Assembly: GCF_014191715.1 (NCBI RefSeq)
Contig: NZ_JACHWY010000001.1
Coordinates: 62,001 to 126,000, forward strand
DNA: 64,000 nt
Source of the DNA: Litorivivens lipolytica
GTDB lineage: Bacteria; Pseudomonadota; Gammaproteobacteria; Pseudomonadales; Spongiibacteraceae
Direction of reading: 5' to 3'
Numbering within the stretch: the first letter of the stretch is position 1; each line of letters begins with the position of its first letter. Shown here piece after piece: positions 18,520-26,380 of this stretch. The notes beneath the pieces are model-generated. The model had not been told where the DNA came from, made no database searches, and saw only the letters and a list, made by a program, of their open reading frames with translations. Made by a program: the position numbers and the translations under genes.

Positions 18520-19749
18520 GTGGAAGCATACAGCCACTATATCCCTTACATACTGATTCCCGTAATTACGGCGTTTATCGGCTGGTTTACGAATCTGATC
18601 GGGATTAAGATGATTCTGTACCCGGTTCGCTGGACAGGGATTGGGAGTTTTATCGGCTGGCAGGGCATCGTGCCCAGGATGCGCGTTCGTCTCACCAAAC
18701 AATTGGTGAAAAATTCTATTTCAGTCATCTGTACCGAACGGGAGATGCTCGCTGCATTGGATGAGGCCGATGCCATCGGCTATATCAGTCATATGGTTTC
18801 CCCGCAAATTGAAGAATGGGTTGACGACATCATGGAAGAGCACACGACGCTCTACTGGGAATTGTCGCCAAAACCTATGCGGGCCATGGTCTATCGGAAA
18901 GTCAGGGAGCAGCTGCCTGAGCTCTCCCGCGAAATCCTCGAGGAGGTAGCGCAGAACGCCGATCGATTTATTAACATTGAGGAAATCGCGGCCAAAGAGG
19001 CTGAGAAGAACCCTGAAATTGTCACAAACCTAGTAACCGAAATGGCCGGTTACGAGCTCAAGCTGATTATCTTGAGTGGCCTATTCCTCGGTTTCCCTTT
19101 GGGGATAGCTCAAGCCTTGACTTGGTACTATTTTCCTAATGCCTGGGTATTACCTCTTTTCGGGGTTCTGGTTGGCGCAGGCACGAACTGGATTGCCCTG
19201 CAAATTATCTTTAAACCTGGTGAGCCGGTGAATATTCTTGGCTACAAATTGCAGGGCATTTTCATCAAGCGGCAACAGGTCGTATCGGCGCAGTTTGCGG
19301 AATCCTTTACCAGCCAGTTTCTCGACGTAAGAGGTTTGTTCGACTATATCTGGCAAGGGGAAAACAGCGATGAAGTACATCGTCTGGTCCGTCGAAAAAT
19401 CCGCAAGGTCATGGATAAAAACCGCTTCAGCAGCACCTTCGACAAACTTATGCGCATCTCGGGGCAGAAAACTGAATTTGATGCAATGACCATCAGTCTG
19501 GTTCAAGACCGACTGATGCGTACCCTCGACCAACCCAAAGTCACTCGAAAGCTATTGGAACCTATCAACAATCTAATTGCACGGCGACTATCCGCGCTGT
19601 CCCCGCAACAGTTTCAGGGCTTGCTTATGCCCATTTTCGAATCTGAGCAGTGGATAGTGATACTGGTTGGTGGTTTTCTGGGCGGCGCTGCGGGGACGGC
19701 TCAGCTAGTCTATCTATTCGGTGGGAGCTTTCTCGGCTTTGGTCAGTGA
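18520..19749 (+). CDS. DUF445 family membrane protein
   Basis: A 409-residue protein of the DUF445 group. An N-terminal hydrophobic helix with a PVITAFIGWFTN motif is followed by a charged helical region, then two hydrophobic segments around 180-230 with a near-repeat of the first motif (GVLVGAGTNWIALQIIFKP). A second charged region follows, and a final glycine-rich hydrophobic helix is at the C-terminus. The two GWFTN/GTNWIA-type repeats are diagnostic. The function is not established. The GTG start at 18520 lacks a strong ribosome site. It is 63 nt after the START gene, on the same strand. Confidence 0.82.
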   Translation: MEAYSHYIPYILIPVITAFIGWFTNLIGIKMILYPVRWTGIGSFIGWQGIVPRMRVRLTKQLVKNSISVICTEREMLAALDEADAIGYISHMVSPQIEEWVDDIMEEHTTLYWELSPKPMRAMVYRKVREQLPELSREILEEVAQNADRFINIEEIAAKEAEKNPEIVTNLVTEMAGYELKLIILSGLFLGFPLGIAQALTWYYFPNAWVLPLFGVLVGAGTNWIALQIIFKPGEPVNILGYKLQGIFIKRQQVVSAQFAESFTSQFLDVRGLFDYIWQGENSDEVHRLVRRKIRKVMDKNRFSSTFDKLMRISGQKTEFDAMTISLVQDRLMRTLDQPKVTRKLLEPINNLIARRLSALSPQQFQGLLMPIFESEQWIVILVGGFLGGAAGTAQLVYLFGGSFLGFGQ

Positions 19750-19809
19750 GAACCTTCGCGTGGAGTCAAAGCTGGTGTTTCGGCGTTGTGTCGTAATCTG
19801 AATGATATT

Positions 19810-19837
19810 GCACCTGATATGACTGCATGGCAGGTGC
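19810..19837. promoter_or_regulatory. inverted repeat upstream of the MpaB-like gene
   Basis: GCACCTG and CAGGTGC form a perfect 7-bp inverted repeat separated by 14 bp, centred about 58 bp before the start codon at 19882. It could be an operator for a dimeric regulator or an RNA hairpin in the leader. There is no T-tract, so it is not a terminator. Confidence 0.35.
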
Positions 19838-19881
19838 GTGGCGGGATATTGTGTATCCGGTAATAATCCGAGGAGCGCACA

Positions 19882-21252
19882 ATGAATGCCGTACCCCCTT
19901 ATAATACCGTTCCGTCAACGTCTGATATGACACAAGCATTGCTAGCTGACCATCCCTTTAACTACGTCAGGGAAGAGGGCGCAAAGCCAGAAAGGCCGGC
20001 TCCGTCCCGATATCAGTACACGCCTTCCACTCTACAGTTGCGAAAATTTTTGCTCGACGATTTTCGTACCGTTAATGATGATCTTCCCTCGATAGACGAA
20101 AATTATTCAGCGCACTTGGTTGACGCCGCCTGGGAAGGTGATCCGCTGATGGATGCGGTGGTTGAGATGTTCAACCGACTGCCCAGTGGGCAAGGGCGAA
20201 AAATGTTTTTGCAGGCCATCGATCACGGTATCGACAGTCTGGACAATCCACCACAAGAATTGCGGGATCTGTTCGCGCAGCTGGATCACATCCCGGAGTG
20301 GTTGGATTGGGATAAGGTCAATGATGGCGTAATGATGCTCGATAAGGCGAGCTATCTCGGCATTATGCTTGGCGTCACCCTGGGGTCGCTGGCGACCGCT
20401 GGCAGCCACAGTATCAGTAATGCGGTAGGCATGACCGGCCGCTTTCAGAAGAATATTGTAAATCGCAGTCTGGAAAGTGTCGCATTCTACGCACAGACCG
20501 GCTGCAAAGACGGCCTGCGCCGCTACGGGCCGGGCTTTAAAGCGGCGGTAAACGTGCGCCTGATGCACGCCATGGTACGCGCCAAAATGATCAAATCGAC
20601 CGAGGGCGATCTGTTCGACTACGCCACTTACGGCAATCCGATGAATCAAGTGGATACCGCGTTTGGCATTCCCTTTTTCGGTTTGCAGATTGGTTTATGT
20701 GAGCGTGTATTCGGTCACCCGGTATCCGAGCGGGATCTGGAAGGCTTACGTATGCAGTGGACCTATATCGGCTACCTGATGGGTGTGCGGAACGACATTG
20801 TGCCGCGCAGTGCGGATCAGAACTTCTATCTGCTGGATATGTGCTGGGCTACGCTCGGAGAACCCTCCAGATTCACCTATGATTTGTATGAAGCGCTGTT
20901 TCTCGGCTTCGAAGAGGCCTTTACGCGTTACCACCGCGACCGCGTATGGAAGCGATTGGCAGGCCGCTTTGCGTTTGATCTGCTACACGCCTATTCACGC
21001 TATATGTTGGGCAATACACTTTGCGACGACATGCGCGCGGTGCGCAAGGTCTACTATCTGCGTTGGTTGCCGACCGTCCATGCCTCACTGAACAAGCTTG
21101 TTCACGCACTACGATTCAAAGGACAGAAGCCCTATAAGGGAAAGTTCACTCCCGACGGTGGCGCTTTGATGACACTAGTAAAAGCCTTGTTGCGGCCGTC
21201 TAGCGAAGAGGGCGCAATCACCTATGCTCACCACGACAACCTGACTCGTTAA
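19882..21252 (+). CDS. MpaB/Lcp-like oxygenase (DUF2236)
   Basis: A 456-residue protein of the DUF2236 group, which includes rubber oxygenase Lcp and the fungal oxygenase MpaB, both heme b enzymes that cleave C=C bonds in isoprenoid chains. Visible family features are the WLDWDKV segment near 140, the long helix LGIMLGVTLGSLATAG near 159, and the candidate heme-ligand region NVRLMHAMVR with His229, followed by a GxPMNQVD segment. The start follows GAGGAG. No signal peptide is seen. It is placed among monooxygenase and receptor genes, so a role in opening a hydrophobic substrate is plausible. The reaction is not proven for most members. Confidence 0.82.
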   Translation: MNAVPPYNTVPSTSDMTQALLADHPFNYVREEGAKPERPAPSRYQYTPSTLQLRKFLLDDFRTVNDDLPSIDENYSAHLVDAAWEGDPLMDAVVEMFNRLPSGQGRKMFLQAIDHGIDSLDNPPQELRDLFAQLDHIPEWLDWDKVNDGVMMLDKASYLGIMLGVTLGSLATAGSHSISNAVGMTGRFQKNIVNRSLESVAFYAQTGCKDGLRRYGPGFKAAVNVRLMHAMVRAKMIKSTEGDLFDYATYGNPMNQVDTAFGIPFFGLQIGLCERVFGHPVSERDLEGLRMQWTYIGYLMGVRNDIVPRSADQNFYLLDMCWATLGEPSRFTYDLYEALFLGFEEAFTRYHRDRVWKRLAGRFAFDLLHAYSRYMLGNTLCDDMRAVRKVYYLRWLPTVHASLNKLVHALRFKGQKPYKGKFTPDGGALMTLVKALLRPSSEEGAITYAHHDNLTR

Positions 21253-21278
21253 CACGGGAACGCCTTAGATTTCCCCTT

Positions 21279-21302
21279 AAGCCGGCTCACGCCGGCTTTT
21301 TT
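21279..21302 (+). terminator. Rho-independent terminator of the MpaB-like gene
   Basis: An 8-bp stem AAGCCGGC/GCCGGCTT with a TCAC loop and a T-rich tail to 21302, 27 nt after the stop codon. Confidence 0.9.
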
Positions 21303-21340
21303 GCGCCTGAAGAATACCGTTTCCCGGTAATCATCAGGCA

Positions 21341-21368
21341 AAAAAAAGCCCGGTCATATTGACCGGGC
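21341..21368 (-). terminator. Rho-independent terminator of the TonB receptor gene
   Basis: An 8-bp stem GCCCGGTC/GACCGGGC with a 5-base loop. On the - strand it is followed by seven T residues (A-run 21341-21347). It lies 33 nt beyond the receptor stop codon. Confidence 0.9.
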
Positions 21369-21400
21369 ATGCCTGAAACCTGGCTGGAGATGGGAGTGTT

Positions 21401-23761
21401 TTAGTACTCCCAGGACATCCGCAGCCCGTAGGTGCGCGGTGCGGCAATAGTGCTCTGGTCACCAAAGTCTGAGGGCTGAATGCCACGAGTGTAGAACTCA
21501 TCGGTAAGATTGGCCCCGAATGCGCTCACGCGCAGATTCCAGGGCTCATAGAAGTAGCCGACGCGAGCGCCCCACACTTTGTACGAAGGCTGTTCGGTCA
21601 GCTCACGGTTGGATGGTTCGTTGAAAAATTCATCAGTGAAGTACAGTGTGCCGACGACTTCGAGTTGATGATCACCAAGCCACCACGATTTGGCGAGCGC
21701 CAGGTTGCCTGAAATTTCCGGGGTTTTCACGATGCGGTTGCCAGTGAAGTCCTGATTACTCGCCGTTTCACCAGAGTTATCGACGTAGCCTTTTGCATTG
21801 GGGTAGGACGTATACTCGGCGGTTTCCAGCCAGCCCATGCCGCCAGCCAGTACCAGCCCCTCGACCAGGTGCGGTGCAATCAGCCAGGTAAAGTCAAAAT
21901 CCAGACCGCGAATATGGGCCGCTTCTGCGTTTTCGAAGGAAACCGCACCGCCAGTCGATAGGGAGACAAACTGCACTTGGAGGTTTTCCATATCGTAGTC
22001 AAAGATCGCACCGTTAATCATAAACGTGCCTTGAAAGAAGCTGGTCTTGGCACCAAATTCCCAGGCAGTTACGGACTCGGGTTCGGCAAAGGTCGCGGGG
22101 CCGTTTACCGCCAAGGGGTTATAAGTGGCGCTTTTGGTAGCTTCCTGATAGCTGAGGTAGATCAGCGTTTCATCATCAAAGGGGTGCAGTTCCAATGACA
22201 CTTTCGGGCTCAGAGTCTGCTCTGAATGGTAGGGGCCAACGACGGTGCCATCCTGCTTTTGCGCTGTATCGCGATCTTCCAGCGTGAACTCTTGGCCGTT
22301 AACTAGTACCCCAAAACGGGAATCTTTCATTTCCCGACTCTCGTCCTGATATCGCAGGCCGAGGGTCAGATCCAGCCAGTAATTAAAGGTAAAAGTCGTT
22401 TGCAGAAAGGCCGCATCGGATTTAGTTTCTACCAGCGTAGTGGCAAACAACCGTTCAATTGGCAGCCCATCGCCCAAGTTGGCAACCAGATCGAAGGTAT
22501 CAAGTCTGTCAGCCAGACTCAGAGTCGGCTGCAAAGGATCGTAGATGGAGTCTAAGGTGTCGCTGAAAAACAGTGCTTCGGCGCGCGCTCCTGGATCAAT
22601 CGTGCCGGTCAGTCCTTCAAAATGATACAAGCCGAATATCCACTTCATCCAGTCACTGCCCCAGGATTCCTGGTTGGATATAAACTGCAATTCCGCCGTC
22701 TGAATGTCTGCGTCAAAGCCCTTGTTGAACAGTACCATGATGGTTTCTTCAGTGCCGTCAAAATCCGCTGTTGTCGTGGTATCGACGCGCTGATCACTCC
22801 CCAGCAGCTTAATGTCAAACCAGGGGGTAAAGAATTGCGCTGAGCCGTAGTAAACCCGGTTTTCTGCGATCTGTTCGCAACAGCCATCCAGTCGAGCTTC
22901 GTCACTGCCCTCCTGGTATTGCTCGCGATCCGCGCCAAGGCTAACGGCCAGATCTGTTGCCGTACGCGCCGGGAAAATCGTGGTGCCAGGCGCATCGGAC
23001 TCGATATCCAGTGCCGATAGCGTGATATCAGCCCAATCCGTTGGAGCCCAACGCATCTTTACGCGTACACCCTTGCTTACGTCATCGTCCTGTTCCACTT
23101 GCGGGTCAGGATGAACATTCTGAATATAGTGCTCGGTTCGTGAGTAGATCGGCGATACCGAAACCGCAAAGTCTTCACCCAGCGGGATATTCACATACGC
23201 TTTGGTGTGCAGGTCTGGGTAAGTGGCACGCGTTACATTCAGTTGGGCCTGAAATTCTCCCAGCGTGGGATCACGGGTGATGATGTGCATTGCGCCACCC
23301 GTGGTATTGCGACCAAACAGCGTGCCCTGCGGGCCCTTCAAAACCTCTACCCGCTCAAGAACCCCGAAATCTTGAGAAAGGCCCAGAGCGAAGGGGAAGT
23401 AAATGCCATCGATATAGTTGGCCACGCTTGGGTCGGCCGTTAGGAACGCATCGGTGCCGATGCCGCGTAGGTATACGGTGGTGAAGGCAAGCAGGGTGCT
23501 GATATTGAGGCTGGGTACAAGTTGCTGAAGGTCAGCTTGTGTGGTGATACCCATCGCATCCAGCTTTTCTTCGCCAAAGGCCTGAATAGAGATGGGAACA
23601 TCGGCCGGATCTTCGGACCGTTTCTGGGCCGTGACCATCACTTCCTCCAGCAGTCGACTGCTGGGGCGGGCCTGGCTCGCGTTTTCGTTGGCTTGTGCGC
23701 CACCAACCGTCGTCAAGCTGCTGGCGATAAGTATTGAATGAATTATTGTAAGTTTTCTCAC
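21401..23761 (-). CDS. TonB-dependent outer membrane receptor
   Basis: A TonB-dependent receptor of 786 residues from the chosen start. The frame is open upstream to 23824, but a GGAGG at 23768-23772 sits 6 nt before a GTG at 23761, and the resulting protein begins with a clean signal peptide (MRKLTIIHSILIAS, ending near AQA-NEN). The TonB-box-like EEVMVTAQKR, plug motifs LVPSLN and LKGPQGTLFGRNTTGG, and a C-terminal WEY end are present. The VTAQKR group is common in bacteria that take up complex organic compounds. It is divergent from an AraC gene, which probably controls it. Confidence 0.92.
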   Translation of the reverse strand: MRKLTIIHSILIASSLTTVGGAQANENASQARPSSRLLEEVMVTAQKRSEDPADVPISIQAFGEEKLDAMGITTQADLQQLVPSLNISTLLAFTTVYLRGIGTDAFLTADPSVANYIDGIYFPFALGLSQDFGVLERVEVLKGPQGTLFGRNTTGGAMHIITRDPTLGEFQAQLNVTRATYPDLHTKAYVNIPLGEDFAVSVSPIYSRTEHYIQNVHPDPQVEQDDDVSKGVRVKMRWAPTDWADITLSALDIESDAPGTTIFPARTATDLAVSLGADREQYQEGSDEARLDGCCEQIAENRVYYGSAQFFTPWFDIKLLGSDQRVDTTTTADFDGTEETIMVLFNKGFDADIQTAELQFISNQESWGSDWMKWIFGLYHFEGLTGTIDPGARAEALFFSDTLDSIYDPLQPTLSLADRLDTFDLVANLGDGLPIERLFATTLVETKSDAAFLQTTFTFNYWLDLTLGLRYQDESREMKDSRFGVLVNGQEFTLEDRDTAQKQDGTVVGPYHSEQTLSPKVSLELHPFDDETLIYLSYQEATKSATYNPLAVNGPATFAEPESVTAWEFGAKTSFFQGTFMINGAIFDYDMENLQVQFVSLSTGGAVSFENAEAAHIRGLDFDFTWLIAPHLVEGLVLAGGMGWLETAEYTSYPNAKGYVDNSGETASNQDFTGNRIVKTPEISGNLALAKSWWLGDHQLEVVGTLYFTDEFFNEPSNRELTEQPSYKVWGARVGYFYEPWNLRVSAFGANLTDEFYTRGIQPSDFGDQSTIAAPRTYGLRMSWEY

Positions 23762-24109
23762 GACCATCCTCCGCGGATTTTCTCTCGCTGCCAGCGGCCA
23801 GATACTGTCTTGGTCTACCAGCATTGTATGCGTTAAAGCTGCAATGTGGAAAGTTGACTTTCCTATCTCGTTGGCAGCCGGGGGTTACCTCTCGTCCTGT
23901 GTGACCTTATTTGTCTGAGCCTGATGGTAGTTGACTTGATATACCCATTTGTTGACTTCAGGCGCCATGGGGGGCTTAGGAATCCTGACTCGCGCAAAGG
24001 GAATGGTTTTGGCCGGAAAGGTGCCCCCGGCATGGGGTTGGGCGTGATAATTTAAGAGTCGTAAGTGCGCTGAGGCTACTGACTACAACGCGGGAGGAGG
24101 CCATAGCTT
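23762..24109. promoter_or_regulatory. divergent regulatory region with GTTGACTT repeats
   Basis: This 348-bp stretch between the receptor and AraC genes holds no gene. It contains three direct copies of GTTGACTT at 23853-23860, 23930-23937 and 23951-23958. The last two are 21 bp apart, two helical turns, the spacing typical of the paired half-sites bound by AraC-type proteins. At 23999-24010 there is also GGGAATGGTTTT, which matches 11 of 12 bases of the first block of the motif at 16974 and 25134. Confidence 0.5.
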
Positions 24110-25129
24110 ATGATGACGACAACAACCCGTCCAACTAGGCATATTTCAGGTGCCGTATTATCCGGTGCTAGTGAATTGATCCGCGAACTTGGTGGTGCTC
24201 CCGAGGCGATGGCGGAGTGGGCTGGCCTGCCGAGCGAAAGCCTCGCTGATAGCGATATCCCGGTCGACGTCGCAAGTGTTCTACGCTTTTTTAATACTGC
24301 CGCAACAGATCTGGATTGCAGGAACATCGGCATCATGCTGGCCGCCAGGAATGGGCTGGATGTATTCGGCCCGCTCTGGATCTTGCTGCGTAGCGCGCGT
24401 TCTGTGCAGCAAATGCTGGAGGACCTGACCAGCAATTACGACATGTACACCCGTGGCGCCGCATTGTCGTTGCAATTTGATGAAGAAGGCGCTGCGCTAT
24501 GCTGGGATACGGTATCTCAGTTAGATGAAGACCCAGCTCAGGCCGCGGAGTATGGATTCGCTCTCTGTGTTAACGAGCTGCGCAGGCTAATGCCCCATTT
24601 CAGGCCGCGCGCTGTACAGTTTCGGCATTGCGCGCCAGACTCCCTTCAATTGCACGTCGAGCTATTTGGTCGAGAAATATCATTCAATCAGGACCGCAAC
24701 GCAATTTATTTCACCCGCGAAACGCTGAATATGCCGATGAATACGGCAAACAGTCGCAGTTATTCACTAATGCAATCCAGGTTGCGCTGTGATGCATCAA
24801 TTGCTCGGGCAGGGCTCAATGAACGGATAGAAAATATCGTGCGCTTTCTGTTGCCTTACAGCCCCTGTACGGTGAATGAGATTTCTGATGCCACCGGTAT
24901 CAGCGTGCGAACCCTTCAAAATCGTCTGACTCAGCAAGGCACCAGCTTTAAGCAGATTAAGGACAAGGTGCGTTACGACCTCGCTCTGAAATATCTGCAG
25001 AGTTCTGACCTCAGCCTAGCTGAGATATCGGAAATACTGGGCTATTCCGAGCTTAGCGCCTTCAGCCGTTCCTTCCGTCGCTGGCACGGCCAGCCAGCCA
25101 GCGCTGTTCGTCGATGTGCAGTTGTCTAA
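24110..25129 (+). CDS. AraC family regulator with arabinose-binding-like domain
   Basis: A 339-residue regulator of the same architecture as the one at 15778: a long N-terminal ligand domain, then a C-terminal double helix-turn-helix (first HTH around VNEISDATGISVRTLQNRL, second around LAEISEILGYSELSAFSRSF). A GGGAGGAGG ribosome site precedes the ATG. It is divergent from the TonB receptor and is followed by the cytochrome oxidase subunit pair, its likely targets. The direct repeats at 23930-23958 are a reasonable binding site. The effector is unknown. Confidence 0.9.
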   Translation: MMTTTTRPTRHISGAVLSGASELIRELGGAPEAMAEWAGLPSESLADSDIPVDVASVLRFFNTAATDLDCRNIGIMLAARNGLDVFGPLWILLRSARSVQQMLEDLTSNYDMYTRGAALSLQFDEEGAALCWDTVSQLDEDPAQAAEYGFALCVNELRRLMPHFRPRAVQFRHCAPDSLQLHVELFGREISFNQDRNAIYFTRETLNMPMNTANSRSYSLMQSRLRCDASIARAGLNERIENIVRFLLPYSPCTVNEISDATGISVRTLQNRLTQQGTSFKQIKDKVRYDLALKYLQSSDLSLAEISEILGYSELSAFSRSFRRWHGQPASAVRRCAVV

Positions 25130-25133
25130 TTCG

Positions 25134-25162
25134 GCGAATGGTTTTACGCAGGAAATGAAAAC
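25134..25162 (+). promoter_or_regulatory. conserved upstream motif, copy 2
   Basis: GCGAATGGTTTT, six bases, then GAAATGAAAAC, starting 123 bp before the cox subunit III-like gene. It matches the copy at 16974-17002 in block sequence and spacing. A related half (GAAATGAAGAC) is at 14186-14196 before the first monooxygenase gene. Confidence 0.5.
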
Positions 25163-25256
25163 AAGGCGAATGCGGCACTTGCTAATCTAAGCGCATATCG
25201 TCATGTCGAAACGGATTACGACGGTTTGCAGATTTTCTGCGCTCTATAGGTGATTT

Positions 25257-25868
25257 ATGGAACTGGCACAAGAAATCGATAACACCGCCGTCAGCGTTGA
25301 TGCCAAGGCGACCGACAAGCATATTCCTGGCGAGGCTGGAGTTTGGGTATTAGTTCTGGGAGACGCCTTTGTCTTCGTTTTGCTGTTTGTCAGTTTTCTG
25401 GCTTATCGAAGTCAGGCTCTCGCGCTGTATAGCGATTCTCAAAACCAGTTGAATATGCATCTAGGCGCAGTAAATACGCTTCTACTCCTTGCGAGCTCCT
25501 GGTTTGTTGTTACCGCGCTTCATGCGCTGCGCCGTGAACTGCAGCGTTTGGCCATGCGCCTCTTCCAGTTAGCTTGGCTGAGCGGTTTTGGGTTTGGTGT
25601 GGTCAAGGTCATCGAGTACAGCGAGAAATTTGAGCAGGGTATTACTCCGCTGACGAATAGCTTTTTCATGTTTTATTTTGTACTCACAGGCATTCATTTT
25701 ATTCACCTGCTGATTGGCCTTGGTGTATTGGCTTTTATGATGTCTGTGTTAAAGCGTTCCAAACCTGGTGAGCGTCGACTGGCCACCTTGGAGAGCGGAG
25801 CTACCTATTGGCATCTGGTGGATCTTCTCTGGATTGTTCTCTTTCCTTTACTTTATCTGGTGAGATGA
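25257..25868 (+). CDS. cytochrome c oxidase subunit III-like protein (NorE/CoxC type)
   Basis: A 203-residue membrane protein with about five hydrophobic helices. It matches the short subunit III family that includes NorE and the five-helix subunit III of bacterial oxidases (GEAGVWVLVLGDAFVF at the first helix, TGIHFIHLLIG near 140, and YWHLVDLLWIVLFPLLYL at the C-terminus). Subunit III supports the catalytic subunit of heme-copper oxidases. No subunit I or II gene is nearby, so its partner is unknown. It overlaps the subunit IV-like gene by 4 nt (ATGA). Confidence 0.85.
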   Translation: MELAQEIDNTAVSVDAKATDKHIPGEAGVWVLVLGDAFVFVLLFVSFLAYRSQALALYSDSQNQLNMHLGAVNTLLLLASSWFVVTALHALRRELQRLAMRLFQLAWLSGFGFGVVKVIEYSEKFEQGITPLTNSFFMFYFVLTGIHFIHLLIGLGVLAFMMSVLKRSKPGERRLATLESGATYWHLVDLLWIVLFPLLYLVR

Positions 25869-26170
25869 TGCGGGACTTGTTACTTACTCGTACCAGCCTT
25901 GTCTGGTTGTTGCTGATGTCTGCTACCGCCGTGTCCTGGTACATGAGCACGCTGCCGACGGTTGATGTGGTTATCGGTGGATCGTCCATGATCCTGCTGA
26001 TTGCATTTTTTAAAGTGCGCTTGGTTGTCGTGCATTTTATGGAGGCTGGGCACGCACCTGCAATCTTGAGATTTACCAGTGAAATAGCCATCGCTGTTGC
26101 CTGTCTTCTAGTGCTGGCTTTTTATCATTACGGCAGCCAATTGGTTGCTGCAGGCTTCCCCGTTAGCTGA
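25865..26170 (+). CDS. cytochrome c oxidase subunit IV-like protein (NorF type)
   Basis: A 101-residue protein with three hydrophobic helices, matching the prokaryotic cytochrome c oxidase subunit IV/NorF group (LVWLLLMSATAVSWYMS first helix, FKVRLVVVHFMEAGHAP between helices two and three). The open frame extends upstream, but the ATG at 25865 overlaps the previous stop as ATGA, so coupled translation decides the start. It pairs with the subunit III-like gene. The terminator at 26210 ends this two-gene unit. Confidence 0.8.
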   Translation: MMRDLLLTRTSLVWLLLMSATAVSWYMSTLPTVDVVIGGSSMILLIAFFKVRLVVVHFMEAGHAPAILRFTSEIAIAVACLLVLAFYHYGSQLVAAGFPVS

Positions 26171-26209
26171 GGAGGGTTCCTGTGAACTCATCCAGACAGT
26201 CTCTTTTTT

Positions 26210-26231
26210 GCCGGCAAATGCCGGCTTTTTT
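26210..26231 (+). terminator. Rho-independent terminator of the cox-like pair
   Basis: A 6-bp stem GCCGGC/GCCGGC with an AAAT loop, a six-T tail on the + strand, and a preceding T-run. It is 40 nt after the stop codon. Confidence 0.85.
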
Positions 26232-26380
26232 CTTTGTGTTGAAGAGATTTTGGATCTTTGCGTGTGCTGTCAAATATTAGGTGTCTCGCGTCAATCACGA
26301 TTGTTTGTACTGACTTAGTATCAATGTCAATGCAACGAAGCTCTCGGTGCGCAGCGCATCGTCATAAGGGAGAGAAGCAC

